NCBI GenBank assembly: GCA_003996215.1 | Contig: QJPP01003101.1 | Span: 124,001-188,000, forward strand | Length of the DNA stretch: 64,000 nucleotides | Origin: Jaltomata sinuosa | Taxonomy: Eukaryota; Streptophyta; Magnoliopsida; Solanales; Solanaceae | Reading direction: 5' to 3' | Shown here: positions 1 through 11,076 of the stretch, piece after piece | Layout: each line of letters opens with the position of its first letter | Numbering within the stretch: position 1 is the stretch's first letter | The notes under the pieces: generated by a model | Database searches by the model: none | What the model saw: only the letters and a program-made list of their open reading frames with translations | What the model was told of the DNA's origin: nothing | Program-made: the position numbers and the translations under genes

Positions 1-936
1 TAGCAATTTGTTCAAGAATGCTTTCAGTGAATAGAAAATAGAAGTGTAATGAAAGTTAAGGCAACAATTGCCTTAAGTTTGGCAGCAATTGCCTACACCC
101 TCAATTGGTTTCCACGTGGGGGGGTGTGTGTCAACACCACACCTCCCCTTATCCAATTAATGATAGGTGGATCCCCGCCACGTACGTACTCGGGTATTGA
201 ATAAATTCGTGGTAAAATAAATATAATATTTTAAATATACTATAATTCATAGAAAATTATTTCAAACAAAACCTACTATATTATAATAATAATTCCCAAC
301 ATAAATAAATTTACTAACTCCGGTAAAATATTACGGTGTATAAAAACCTTATAAAATAAATACATATACAATTATAATGTAACAAAATATTTCCCATAAA
401 CCTTTAAAATATTTTGAAAAGGCAATAATAATATATTTTTTACCAAATTCAACTTTTAAATAAAATATTTTCAAATACACGCACGATGTTAATAAAATTC
501 TTAAATCTAGACTCGCAATTCACCAACGCACGATTTTGATACTCAAGAATTCTCTCGGGATCCTCCCATATGTTTTATCACTATTTCGGAACTGAAATGG
601 CGTCTTAAAATGTGAAACTGAGGCTTAAATCGGGTTTAACCCGACCCGGTTCGCGACCCGGTTCGCAACCCGTTTTCTGCCAGACAGTCCGCGGTAAAAC
701 AGTCATAACTCTTTACTCCAAGATCAGTTGGACGTGAGGTTTCGTGCGTTGGAAACTAGACTCGTAGACCTTCGATTTGGTATTTTGGGGGACTTCTAAC
801 TCTTTATATGTTGAGAGGAAATCCCTGAGACATTTGACCCAAAGTTCAGAAAATTTGTTAAAGATCTTACGATAACTTTTGTCGATTTACTTGACTTCAA
901 AACTTATACGTGGAAATGACCGGAAGGGTCATTACA
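1..936 (-). repeat. Element A, 3' LTR (partial, cut by window start)
   Basis: On the minus strand the LTR begins TGTAATGACC at 936, immediately after a purine-rich stretch that follows the integrase stop. The far end lies before base 1. The segment around 160-540 aligns by eye with 49480-49870 in the element C LTR, while 690-905 aligns with 56040-56270 in the element I LTR, so this LTR looks mosaic. It is AT-rich with no coding content. It would carry the polyadenylation end of the A transcript. Confidence 0.8.
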
Positions 937-997
937 TCATCCACTACTAAAAAGGGCTTTCGTCCTCGAAAGTCAAGGTCAAGGGGGTACCTGAAGG
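937..997 (-). other. Element A polypurine tract region
   Basis: Between the integrase stop (998) and the LTR edge (936) the sense strand reads purine-rich sequence including GAGGACGAAAG and a run of A and G ending in AGTAGTGGATGA. The same arrangement lies next to the element B 3' LTR at 8323-8350. It is the expected site of plus-strand DNA priming during reverse transcription. The exact priming purines are inferred. Confidence 0.55.
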
Positions 998-2344
998 CTA
1001 AAATAGTTGCGGATACTGATCCCGCATATCTCTCTCGGTCTCCCAGGTAGCCTCCTCGACTGGACGGTGCCTCCACTGAACCTTAACAACCGGAATCTCT
1101 CGAGACCTCAATCTCCTGACATCTCTCGCCAAAATAGCTGCCGGCTCCTCAACAAAGGCTAAACCCTCATCCAACTGAACTGAATCCCACTGCAACACAT
1201 GAGACTCATCTGGGATATACCGACGCAACATCGAAACATGAAACACAGGATGTATAGTTGAAAACATCGGAGGTAACGCTAACTGATAGGAAACGCTACT
1301 AACCCTCTGCAGAATCTCAAACGGCCCAATGTACCTGGGGCTAAGCTTGCCCCGCCTACCAAATCTCATCACGCCCTTCATGGGCGATACACGGAGAAAC
1401 ACCAAGTAACCGACACTAAACTCCAAGGCACGAAGCCTACGATCAACATAACTCTTGTGCCTGCTCTGAACTGCCCGAAGTCTGTTCTGAATCACTCGAA
1501 CTCGGTCTAAGGAATCTTGAAGCAAATCTGTGCTCTGCGGCCCAGCACTAAAACCATCAAACCAACCTACTGGTGATCTGCAACGCCTGCCATACAAAGC
1601 CTCAAAAGGTGCCATGCCGATACTCGAATGGAAGCTGTTATTATAAGCAAACTCTGCCAAGGGAACAAACTGATCCCAAGAACCTCCAAAGTCAAGAACA
1701 CAGGCTCGAAGCATGTCCTCCGAAATCTGAATGGTCCTCTCGGACTGGCCATCTGTCTGAGGGTGGAAAGCGGTACTAAGATGAACCTCTGTACCCAAAT
1801 CTCGCTGAATAGCCCTCCAGAACTGAGATGTGAACTGAGTGCTGCGATCTGAAATAATAGAAGCTGGAACCCCGTGCAACCGAACAATCTCACGAAGGTA
1901 GATCTGAGCTAACCTCTCTGCGCCATAAGAAGTCTGAACCGGCAAGAAATGTGCTGACTTAGTCAGCCTATCAACAATCACCCATATGGAATCAAACCCA
2001 TGAGAAGTACGAGGTAAACAAACAACGAAGTCCATAGTAATGCCTTCCCACTTCCACTCAGGAATGGGAAGTCGCTGCATCAAACCACCAGGTCTCATAT
2101 GCTCGAACTTAACCTGCTGACAGTTCAAGCACCGAGATATAACCTCCGCTATATCCCGCTTCATACCACTCCACCAGTAAAGCTGCCTCAAGTCTCTATA
2201 CATCTTCACTGTGCCAGGGTGAATGGAGTATCTAGTACAATGTGCCTCACGAAGTATCAACTGAATCAAATCACTAACCCTCGGAACACAAAGGCGACTA
2301 TCATACCTCACGACCCCGCATCTGAATCTAGAGTAGGCCCGCAC
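998..2344 (-). CDS. Element A integrase with chromodomain (Tekay/Del-type Ty3/gypsy)
   Basis: This is a 448-residue open frame, the longest in the window. In order it has an HHCC zinc-binding region (His residues of HCTRYSIHPG, then CLNC near residue 72), a DDE core (Asp in MDFVV, Asp in SDRST, Glu in SERTIQ), a GPY/F-type module (YIGPFEI) and a C-terminal chromodomain ending in VEEATWETERDMRDQYPQLF. The chromodomain places it among chromoviruses, which tend to insert in heterochromatin. All catalytic residues are present. In a live element it would be part of one polyprotein with RT; here it is separated from RNase H by stops near 2345-2377, so the shown start is only the first methionine after the break. 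Confidence 0.92.
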   Translation of the reverse strand: MRAYSRFRCGVVRYDSRLCVPRVSDLIQLILREAHCTRYSIHPGTVKMYRDLRQLYWWSGMKRDIAEVISRCLNCQQVKFEHMRPGGLMQRLPIPEWKWEGITMDFVVCLPRTSHGFDSIWVIVDRLTKSAHFLPVQTSYGAERLAQIYLREIVRLHGVPASIISDRSTQFTSQFWRAIQRDLGTEVHLSTAFHPQTDGQSERTIQISEDMLRACVLDFGGSWDQFVPLAEFAYNNSFHSSIGMAPFEALYGRRCRSPVGWFDGFSAGPQSTDLLQDSLDRVRVIQNRLRAVQSRHKSYVDRRLRALEFSVGYLVFLRVSPMKGVMRFGRRGKLSPRYIGPFEILQRVSSVSYQLALPPMFSTIHPVFHVSMLRRYIPDESHVLQWDSVQLDEGLAFVEEPAAILARDVRRLRSREIPVVKVQWRHRPVEEATWETERDMRDQYPQLF

Positions 2345-2377
2345 TTGGTCTTCACCCTGAACAACCCGTCACGAAGG

Positions 2378-2965
2378 TCACCACAACTGCTGATCCTCAA
2401 ACTGACGGCTCTGAATCTGATCAATCAAGGTAGAACGAACCTCAATGCTGGCGAGAACTCTGCTAGGATCTGACAAGTCAAGCCTAACCAGACGGTTAGC
2501 CAAGGACTGAATGTCCAAGGCCAATGGCCGCTCTGAAACTGAAAGAGAAGCGAGGCTACCCATACTCACTGTCTTCCGACTCAAGGCATCCGCTACCACG
2601 TTTGCCTTGCCCGGATGATACAGCATAGTAAAGTCATAGTCCTTCAGTAACTCGACCCATCTCCTCTGCCTCGAGTTCAACTCCCGCTGACTCGTGATAT
2701 ACTGAAGACTACGGTGATCGGTGAAGATATCACAGTGAACTCCATATAGGTAATGCCTCCAGATTTTGAGCGCGAAAACTACTGCCGCCAACTCTAAGTC
2801 ATGAGTGGGGTAGTTGCGCTCGTGAACCTTCAGCTGCCTCGACGCATATGCTACTACTCGACCCTGCTGCATCAACACACAACCAAGACCAACCCCAAAA
2901 GCATCACAATACACGGAGAAGCTCTGACCCTCAACCGGCAAAGTCAAAACTGGAGCTGAAGTCAA
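2378..2965 (-). pseudogene. Element A RNase H domain (pol fragment)
   Basis: Open for 195 residues. It shows the gypsy-type RNase H pattern: YCDAFGVGLGCVLMQ with the first Asp, LELAAVVFALKIW with the Glu, and FTDHRSL with the second Asp, then YHPGKANVVADALSR leading to the connection with integrase. It is split from RT upstream by a stop at about 2981 (where element C has a Gln codon, so CAG to TAG) and from integrase by stops and a likely frameshift near 2345-2377. The role in an intact element is removal of RNA from RNA-DNA hybrids. Confidence 0.9.
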
Positions 2966-2980
2966 TAAGGCCTTAAGCCT

Positions 2981-3907
2981 CTAGAAGCTATCCTCACACT
3001 GATCCGACCACTGAAATGGGACATCCTTCCTAGTCAGCATAGTCAAGGGTGCTGCTATGGAAGAAAATCCCTCAACGAACCGTCTGTAGTAACCTGCTAA
3101 ACCAATAAAGCTGCGAACCTCAGTAACAGTCGTAGGTCTAGGCCACTCACAAACCGCTGAAATCTTTCCCGGATCAACCCTAATCCCATCCTTAGACACC
3201 ACGTGCCCTAGGAATGCAACTGACTCAAGCCAAAACTCACACTTTGAGAACTTGGCATAAAGCCGATGATTTCTCAAAGTCTGGAGTATAACCCTCAAGT
3301 GCTGCTCATGCTCGTCTCTACTACGCGAGTATACCAAGATGTCATCTATAAAAACTATCACAAATGAGTCCAAATACGGGCCAAGAACCATGTGCATCAA
3401 GTTCATAAAGGCTGCAGGGGCATTAGTCAACCCAAAAGACATCACCAAGAACTCATAATGGCCATAACGTGTCCTGAATGCTGTCTTAGGGATGTCCTCC
3501 GCCCTAATCCTCAACTGATGGTAGCCAGACCTCAAATCAATCTTCGAAAACACGACTGAACCCTGAAGCTGGTCAAACAAGTCATCAATCCTCGGCATCG
3601 GATACTTATTCTTCACTGTCACCCTATTCAGCTGCCGATAATCAATACACATGCGCATCGACCCATCCTTCTTCTTCACGAAGAGAACAGGAGCACCCCA
3701 AGGTGACACACTAGGTCTAATAAACCCCTTATCTAACAGATCCTGGAGCTGCTCCTTAAGCTCCCTCAACTCAGCAAGAGCCATACGGTAAGGACAAATA
3801 GAAATGGGCCTGGTGACCGGCTCTAACTCAATAGCGAAATCAATATCTCTCTCAGGTGGAAGGCCTGGCAGGTCGGTAGGAAACACATCGAGGAAGTCTC
3901 TAACCAC
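2981..3907 (-). pseudogene. Element A reverse transcriptase domain
   Basis: 308 residues containing the full set of Ty3/gypsy RT motifs: SPWGAPVLFVKKKDGS and CIDYRQLN, FSKIDLRSGYHQLRI, FRTRYGHYEFLVMSFGLTNAP, the catalytic FIDDILVYS, and the thumb region with FLGHVVS and FIGLAGYYRRF. The catalytic Asp pair is intact. The true reading frame continues upstream through the protease; a TGA near 3944, where element C has a CGA Arg codon, breaks it. The frame ends at a TAG where C has CAG. The domain is thus well preserved but the polyprotein is broken on both sides. Confidence 0.92.
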
Positions 3908-3946
3908 AGGAACAGACTCAGGAGAAGTAGGGTCAGCACTAACATC

Positions 3947-4550
3947 TCAGACATACGCTAGATAAGCTAAACACCCACGGGAAATCAACGCGGTGAGGGG
4001 ATAACAATCAAAAACCACGCGGTGAGGGGATAACCAGTCCATGCCCAGTATCACATCAAAATATAGCATATCAAGAATCATCAAATCACCCCAAGTCTCT
4101 GAATCACCAATAGATAGCATACAAGATCTCACAATCCAATCCACTACTAAGAAATCTCCTACTGGGGTCGAAACAGAAACAGGAACAGATAATGGCTCAC
4201 TAGCCAACCCCAAACAAGGCACAAAGTAGGCAGATACATATGAACAAGTGGATCCAGGATCAAATAAAGCCATAGCAGACTGATGGCACACATAAATCAT
4301 ACCTGTAATCACAACATCTGAGGCATCTGCCTCTGGTCTCCTAGGGACCGCGTAAAACTGACGACGACCTCCACCTGCCCGACCGCCATCCCTACCACCT
4401 GCTCTGCCGCGCAGAGCACTACCTCTACTCTGACGACCACCCCCTCTAGCCGGAGGCTGAACTACTCGTAAAGGCTCGGCCAACACAACTGTACCCTGCT
4501 GAGGGCAATCTCTAGCAAAATGACCAATAGCACCACAAGTAAAACAAGCC
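3947..4550 (-). pseudogene. Element A gag zinc knuckle plus aspartic protease
   Basis: Reading in sense from 4550, a complete CCHC knuckle (CFTCGAIGHFARDC, about 4500-4547) is followed in frame by a Gly/Arg-rich linker and a retropepsin-like domain with LFDPGST as the catalytic Asp motif and VILGMDWLS at its end. Compared with element C (45543-45944) about 115 bp of the protease-RT linker is missing and replaced by a 16-bp word repeated 29 bp apart (3990 and 4019). The rest of gag is absent because the sequence switches to an unrelated LTR at 4551. The frame ends at a TGA near 3944. Confidence 0.85.
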
Positions 4551-5453
4551 CCGGAGGAGAAAAAAAAGTTGGAGTTTTAAATAGCTGGTAGGTCTCCTTC
4601 ATCGCGATCGGGACAGGACTCCTGCATTCGCGGAGAAGAGCTGGCCTGACCATCGCGATTGCGACAGTCCAGTTCGGTTCATGAAGAGGAAAGCTAAGCT
4701 TGGTCCCAACCAGCTTCATCGCGGACGCAAGGAGCAACTTTCACGAATGCGATTGTCAAGGAACTAGTCCATCGCGAAAGAAATGGGAGCCTCGCAATTG
4801 CGAAGACCAAAAAGGTCTGCAACTTAATGCAGCAACCAACAATAACACCAAGGCCAAAAAACTTACAATGGACCCTCGGGATTCATCCAAAACCCCATGA
4901 ACACAAAACAACCATGATCCCCTACTAGAAACGGCATTCCAGACTCAATGGAATTAACAAAACTCCCAACAAAGATAATTTTAACAAAAAGTGGGCCCCA
5001 TGCCAAAAACCAACTCAGAACTCAAAATCAAAAAATAAGTCCAGAAACCCCGAGACCTGAACCAAAGGTCCCCCTAACCCAAAGTCAACATTCTGGAGGT
5101 AACAACACTGACAAATTTCCATCTGAAGCCGTCTTCTCTGAATGTTCACCAAAGTCAACCCTACTAGCCAAACTGGCTTGAAAACGAATAACACAAAAAT
5201 CCAACTGAAAGCACTCATACCCAGACCAATGGTCCCACTAGACCAAAATCCCTATTCCGGAGCCAACGGAACTATTGGAATTCGATTCTGAGCACATTAA
5301 CCAAGAAAGTTGACCAAAGTCAATGATTTTCTAAGTTCTAAAATAGGAAAATGGTCATAACTACCTAATGGCCTGGGCACCAAACCGTTAGTCCCGGCAA
5401 GTCATAAATAACTTGTAATCGCTGAGGGAAAGATCAAAATGCAGATAATTACA
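4551..5453 (-). repeat. L1: extra copy of the start of a B-type LTR
   Basis: This stretch aligns by eye with 15620-16558, the sense-start part of the element B 5' LTR, and is closer to that copy than to the B 3' LTR (7380-8322). It includes the TATA-like TTTTAAATAG at 4575-4584 and the block of repeated ATCGCGA-type words. Near its edge about 34 bp present in the 5' LTR is missing, and the LTR-to-flank junction (ATTACA then GGGAC) is preserved. It is joined to element A gag at 4550/4551 without obvious LTR ends, so it is a rearranged fragment. Confidence 0.8.
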
Positions 5454-5971
5454 GGGACGTGGCTTCACACTTGTTGCATTGTTGTCATTTTTCTCATCTT
5501 CAACCTCTACTTTCTTATCATCTCTCACCACAACCCGAGAAGCTACTTTCTTTCTCTCTAACTCCTCCAATTGTCTACCACTTTGGGTGGACACCACATT
5601 GACCTGCTTAGGATTCGGATTAGTATCACTTGGAAGACCTCACTATGGTATAGTGTTTTATTCTCCAGTAAGTTGTCCCATCTAAACCTTTAATGTCTTT
5701 GTGGCTAACTACTGATTTTTTATGTCAGCAACCATTTGTGCTTGATTAGCCATGATCTTCTTCAATATCTCCTTAATATTATTAGATGTGGAATTAGATT
5801 TAGCATACTGTGCTTGTTGCTGAAGATTATGGGTTCCCATTTGGTTCCTAAACTGATTCTAATTCATATTCTGCCCCTGGTTTCTGCTCCATGAGAAATT
5901 ATGGTGATTTTGCTAGGCTGTGTTATAAGTGTCCCCAAAATTTTGATTTCCTTGGCATTGAGCATTACCCA
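5454..5971 (-). pseudogene. F1: duplicated copy of Athila/Tat-type gag C-terminus
   Basis: Matches 16559-17068 in order and orientation. The minus strand encodes the same gag tail as element G, including STQSGRQLEELERKK in 5388-5597 (that frame runs into the LTR). The match stops abruptly after the shared ATTACCCA at 5971, where this copy joins the middle of a B LTR while the copy at 17068 continues into the gag knuckle. With L1 it forms a duplicated LTR-flank unit of about 1.4 kb. Confidence 0.75.
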
Positions 5972-8322
5972 TGGTATCTAGTACTCAGGTATGCACCAAA
6001 AGCTGATGCAATGCAATGCAACAATGATGTAATGTATGAATATATACAAGTCAAACACGGTATCAAGTACTCGGGTGCCCGGGATAGAACATTAAGCTTA
6101 TCAAATGAGTGCAAGAAGGAAAATCCCAAAATAGAGCATCGGGGCACCCAAAATTTAACTCAGACTCATCAACGTATGCATAAAAAGTAGTATTTTCCCC
6201 TTTTCCTCCCAAAATAAGTAAAAATTCCAAAGCAATTATTTTAAAAGCCCAAAGATCATGAAAACCCAAAGTTGCCAAGTGTAGGACCAAAAAGCCTTAA
6301 AATTATTCTCCTTTGTACTAATAATGATGACAATGCAATATGAGCATATAAATTCCCTATTAATAGAAAACACACACAACCAAGAGAAACAGGGCAAAGA
6401 ACCCTCCAAACCAAGAGAACTAACCTGGAACTCCGTCTAAATCTAAGCTATGACCTCGGGTCCATAGTAACACATAACGGTAGAATGAAGCGAAAAGATA
6501 CCAAAAATAAAGCAAAAAGCACCAAGAATCTCTACTCTACCTTTAAAGCCTCCTAAAAGAATACTAAGGATTCTATAGTAGCCGTAAAGATACTACAAGC
6601 CCCTAGGCTATGGAAAACATAACAATTCTAAAATAAAATTTGAAATGGCCAATTAAAGTGATAAACAGGATTTAAACCTAAATTCTACCTAATATCCAAC
6701 CTAACTTTCCAATAACACACAAATATATATAATCTAACTAAACTCAATATAGAATGTAAACCGTAACCTACCTCGGGGCCAAATTGCAAGCATAAATCAT
6801 CACTCGTGTGGCTTCCCATTCCGAACAGCTTCAGAAAGCCACCACGCTATCAAGAACTCAATCCAGGTGTCAAGACAAGAAGAATTACACCCACATTACT
6901 ATACAAAAATCAGGTTGGGAATCGTGTCAGAATAAAGACCCTCGGGGCTCGTGCAATGAAATAGAAAACAAATTTCACTATCATGCTCGCAGTGGGTTAA
7001 GGAACCTATGCCAAATGTTTGGTCGCAAACGGAGCTCATTTTGGTGCCCAAAACATTCTCGAAGTGCTACTAATTCATGGGATCAAAATGGAAAATGCTC
7101 GGAATTAAAGGCGGAAGCTTACCCCGACAAAGAGAAATACGCCGCAGAGGTTAGTTGCATGAACTCAAGAACTTGCAGCCCCAAGAATCAGATTTCTACA
7201 AGGGATGGCCAAACTTTAAGGATTAACAACAATGGAGTTTTAGCAGGAGAATTACGAGAATTAACATGAAAGGAGGAGAGGGATGATGAGGGAACTTCAA
7301 GGGGGAAGAATACTGAAGCAAGGGAGCTGGAAATTTGAGCTTAGGAGCTCAGCTATGGAGTATCTCAAAAATTTGGAGGAGAAAATAAAGTTGGAGTTTT
7401 AAATAGCTACCAGGGGTCCTTCATCGCGATCGTGACAGGACCGCCGCATTTGTGGAGAAGAGCTGTCCCGACCATCGCGAATGCGATGGTCCAGCTCGCG
7501 TCGCGAAGAGGAAAGCTGAGTCGAGTCCCAACCAGCTTTATCACGGATGCAAAGAACAACCTTTGTGAATGCGATGGTCAAGAAACTAGACCATCGCAAA
7601 CGCGATAGGAGCCTTGCGATAACGAAGACCAAAAGGTCTGCAACTTAATGCATCAACCGACAATAACACCAAGGCCAAAAAACTTTGGATGGACCCTCGA
7701 GATTCATCTAGAACCCTGTTAATACAAACCAACCATGCTGCCATACCAGAAACAGAATTTTGTACTCAATGGAATTGAAGAAACTCCCAATAGAGATCAA
7801 TTTAATGAAAAGTGGACCTTATGCAAAAAACAAACTCGGAACTCAAAACCCAAAAACAAGTCCGGAGTCCCCGAGACCAGAACCAAAGGTCCCCGTAGCC
7901 CAAAGTCAACATTCTGGAGCTTACAGCACTGACATATTTTTTATCTGAGGCTGTCTTCTTTGAATGTTGTCCAAAGTCAACCCTCCCAGCCAAACTGGCT
8001 TGAAAACACAGAAAACAACACAAAATCCAATTGAAAGCACTCTGACCCAGACCAATGGTCCCACTAGACTAAAATCCCCGATCTGGAGTTAACAGAACTG
8101 TCAGAATCCAATTATAAGCACGTTAACCAAGAGAGTTGACCGAAGTAAAAGATTTTTTAAGTTCAAGTTCTAAAACAGGGAAATAGTCATAATGACCTAA
8201 CGAACAGTCTGGGCACCAAACCGTTTGTCTTGGCAATTCATAAATGATCTGTAGCCGCTGGGTGAACGCTTGAAATGTAGAAAAAGAACAAAAAATAAAA
8301 AATGACCTAGAGGGTCATTACA
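5972..8322 (-). repeat. Element B 3' LTR, truncated at its U5 end
   Basis: Aligns with about 14168-16558 of the B 5' LTR. The sense start is TGTAATGACC at 8322, next to the polypurine region of the B internal part. A TATA-like TTTTAAATAG lies at 7397-7406, preceded in sense by the iterated ATCGCGA-type word block (about 7415-7625). Roughly 650 bp of the U5-side end is missing, because the sequence switches to the F1 gag flank at 5971/5972. No coding frames are credible here. Confidence 0.85.
7397..7406 (-). promoter_or_regulatory. TATA-like box of element B 3' LTR
   Basis: Sense CTATTTAAAA just downstream of the repeated-word block. The same box is kept in L1 (4575-4584) and in the 5' LTR (15641-15650), which supports a core promoter role. 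Inferred from position and sequence only. Confidence 0.45.
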
Positions 8323-8427
8323 ACATCCACTACTAAAAGAACTTTTGTCCGCGAAAGTTAGAAGAAGGATAGTACCCGAAGACCCAAAAAGATGAGGATA
8401 ACGTGTTCGCATGTCAGTCTTGATCTC
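8323..8427 (-). other. Element B polypurine tract region
   Basis: Sense sequence between the end of the chromodomain and the LTR edge at 8322, with A/G-rich runs before AGTAGTGGATG. It is the counterpart of 937-997 in element A. Confidence 0.45.
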
Positions 8428-8766
8428 CTATGTAGCCTTCTCGATAGGACGATGCCTCCACTGAACCTTAACTGACAGAATCTTCTTGGACCTCAACTTA
8501 CTAACCTGCCTGTCAAAAATAGCAACAAGCTCCTCCTCAGATGATAAGGACTCATCCAAGTGAACTGACTTTAACTGAAGCACATGAGCCTCATCCGGAA
8601 TATACTGTCGCAGCATAGAGACATGAAACACATGATGCACATTTGAAAGAGTAGGAGGCATGGCTAGCTCATAGGCAACCTCTCCAATATGACGAAGGAT
8701 CTCAAATGGCCCAATGAACCTCAGACTGAGCATACCCTTCCTCCTGAACATCATCACACCCTTCAT
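8428..8766 (-). pseudogene. Element B integrase C-terminus and chromodomain
   Basis: 112 residues from MKGVMMFRRKGMLSLRFIGPFEILR (GPY/F-type module) through HHVFHVSMLRQYIPDE to the chromodomain ending VKVQWRHRPIEKAT, where the frame stops before the usual final 20 or so residues. The same family as element A but more diverged. Upstream integrase sequence continues in broken frames to about 9640. Confidence 0.88.
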
Positions 8767-9640
8767 GGGAGATACACGATGGAATACACTATCTCACACT
8801 ATGAACTCTAGATCTCAAACTCTCTGGTCAGCATAACTCTTCTGCCTACTCTGGGCAGTGCAAAGTCTCTCCCAAATAACCCGAACTCTATCCGTAAAAT
8901 CAGGAAGCAAGTTGGTACCCTATGGCAAAACCTCGAAAGCATCAAACCAACCTATCAGAGATATGCACCACCCACCATACAAAGCCTCGAACGAAGCCAT
9001 CTTAATGCTGGAATGGTAACTGTTATTATATGCAAACTCTGCCAAGGCTAAACACTTGTCCCACCGAACCTTGAAATCAATAACGCAGGCTCGCAACATA
9101 TCCTCCAGAACCTGAATAGTATGCTCTGACTGACCTTCTGTCTGGGGATGAAAAGCAATGCTAAGCTCAACTCTAGTACCGTATTCTCTCTAAATAGACC
9201 GCTAGAAGTGCGAAGTGAACTTAGTACCTTAGTCGGAGATGATAGAAACTGGGACACCATGCAGATGGACAATCTCCCGAATATAGATCTGAGCCAACCT
9301 CTCGGAATTGTAGGAAGTCTAAACCAGCATGAAGTGAGAAGACTTCAACTACTTATCCACAATAACCCAAATATCATTAAATCTCCATAAAGTGCATGGC
9401 AAACTGACTACAAAATCCATGACAATCCACTCCCATTTCCACTCTGGAATGGGTAGCCACTGAGACAAACCACCAGACCTCTGGTGCTCAAACTTCACCT
9501 GCTAACAGTTCAAGCACCTAGATATGAAAGTTGAAATATCCCTTTTCATCCCACACCACTAGTAGTGCTTCCTCAAGTCACGATACATCTTAGCTGCCCC
9601 GGGATGAATGGAATATCTAGAACAATTAGCCTTCTCTAAT
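8767..9640 (-). pseudogene. Element B integrase core and zinc-binding region (decayed)
   Basis: Colinear at DNA level with 1380-2260 in element A; short frames are scattered through it, for example 9048-9272. Many stops and small changes prevent a continuous DDE core. It is assigned by its position between the RNase H and chromodomain fragments and by DNA similarity to element A. Confidence 0.7.
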
Positions 9641-9894
9641 ATCAATCTGACCAAGTCACCAACTAAAGGAACACAAATACGACCCTCGATCCTCAGAATT
9701 CCCTTTTAATCTAAAGTCGCCTTCCTAGACTCACCACTCAACACCATGTCACGAATGATCCTCAACCTTGCATCATCAAACTGTTGTGCCCAAATCTGCT
9801 CCAACAAGGAAGATCTAGCCTCAACACAAGCAAGAATATGGCCCAGCACAGAAATGTCAATTCTAAACAACCTGTTAGGCAAGGACTAGATGTC

Positions 9895-10236
9895 CTAAGC
9901 TAAAGGTCGCTCCTCCGTCACTAAGAAATCCAAGCTACACATGCTCACCGCCTTCCGACTAAATGCATCTGCCACAATGTTTGCCTTGCCCGGATGATAG
10001 AGAATAGAAATGTCACAGTCCTTCAGTAGCTCCAACCACCTACGTTGCCTCAATTTTAGATCCTTCTGGTTGAAGATGTACTGAAGACTATGATGATCAG
10101 TAAAGATCTCACAATAGATGCCATAAAGATAATGCCTCCACATCTACAATGCAAAGACTACCGCTGCTAACTCCAAGTCATGTGTGGGGTAGTTCCTCTC
10201 ATGAATCTTTTACTTTCTAGAAGCATAAGAAATAAC
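9895..10236 (-). pseudogene. Element B RNase H fragment
   Basis: The frame 9895-10143 reads WRHYLYGIYCEIFTDHHSLQ, the Asp-containing C-terminal half of gypsy RNase H, and goes on to LLKDCDISILYHPGKANIVADAFSRK. The N-terminal half is in the end of the preceding RT frame (LGCVLMQQG at about 10240). A short interval between the two (about 10144-10236) carries stops. Non-functional. Confidence 0.85.
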
Positions 10237-10932
10237 CTAGCCCTGCTGCATCAACACACAACCCAAATTGATACATGATGTATCATAATACACGGTGAAA
10301 CCCTGACCCTCGATCGGAAAAGTAAGAGTCAGAGTTGAAGTCAACAAGGCCTTGATCTTTTGAAAGCTCACCTCACACTCGTCTGACCACTGGAAGGGAA
10401 CGTTCTTTTGAGTCAATCTAGTCAATGAAGCTGCTATCGAAGAAAATCCCTCTACAAACCATCTGTAATAACCTACCAACCCAATGATACTGCGAACCTC
10501 GGTAGGAGAAGTAGGCTGAGCCCAATCATGATCTACTTTAATCTTCGTCGGATCTACCATAATCCCATCCCTGGACACCACGTGCCACAAGAATGCCACA
10601 AACTCAAGCCAAAACTCACACTTAGTAGATTTGGCATACAACTGGTGGTCTCGCAAGGCCTGAAGTACAACTCTAAGATGTTGCTCATGTTCCTCTCCAC
10701 TCCTCGAATAAACCAGAATGTCATTGATGAACACAATCACAAATGAGTCCAGGTAGGCACTGAATACATGGTTCATCAATTCCATAAATGTTGTAGGGGC
10801 ATTAGTCAACTTGAAAGACAAGACTAGGAACTCATAATGGTCGTATCGAGTCCTAAATGTAGCCTTTGGGATGTCCTCAACCCTAATCCTTAACTGGTGA
10901 TAACCGGACCTCAAATCTATCTTAGAGAACAC
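10237..10932 (-). pseudogene. Element B reverse transcriptase, catalytic motif altered
   Basis: 231 residues from FSKIDLRSGYHQLRI through the fingers and palm to the thumb and the start of RNase H. The catalytic box reads FINDILVYS instead of FIDDILVYS: the first Asp is Asn, a G-to-A change, so polymerase activity would be lost. VGYYRWFVEGFSSIAA marks the thumb. Stops separate it from the N-terminal RT part at 11077-11406. Confidence 0.9.
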
Positions 10933-11076
10933 TGCCGCACCCTGTATCTAGTCGAACAAATCATTAATTTGCGACATCAGATATTTGTTCTTAACTGTCA
11001 CCTTATTCAACTACCTATAGTCAATACAGATACACATAGACCCGTCCTTCTTCTTCATAAACAGAACTGGAGCACC

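Noticed and set aside
1567..1893. Alternative minus-strand frame of 108 residues
   Set aside because: A shadow of the element A integrase, whose DDE motifs are in the other frame.
6808..7269. 153-residue plus-strand frame
   Set aside because: It lies antisense within the element B 3' LTR, has low-complexity composition and no domain; the matching 5' LTR copy (15049-15306) is not open over the same length.
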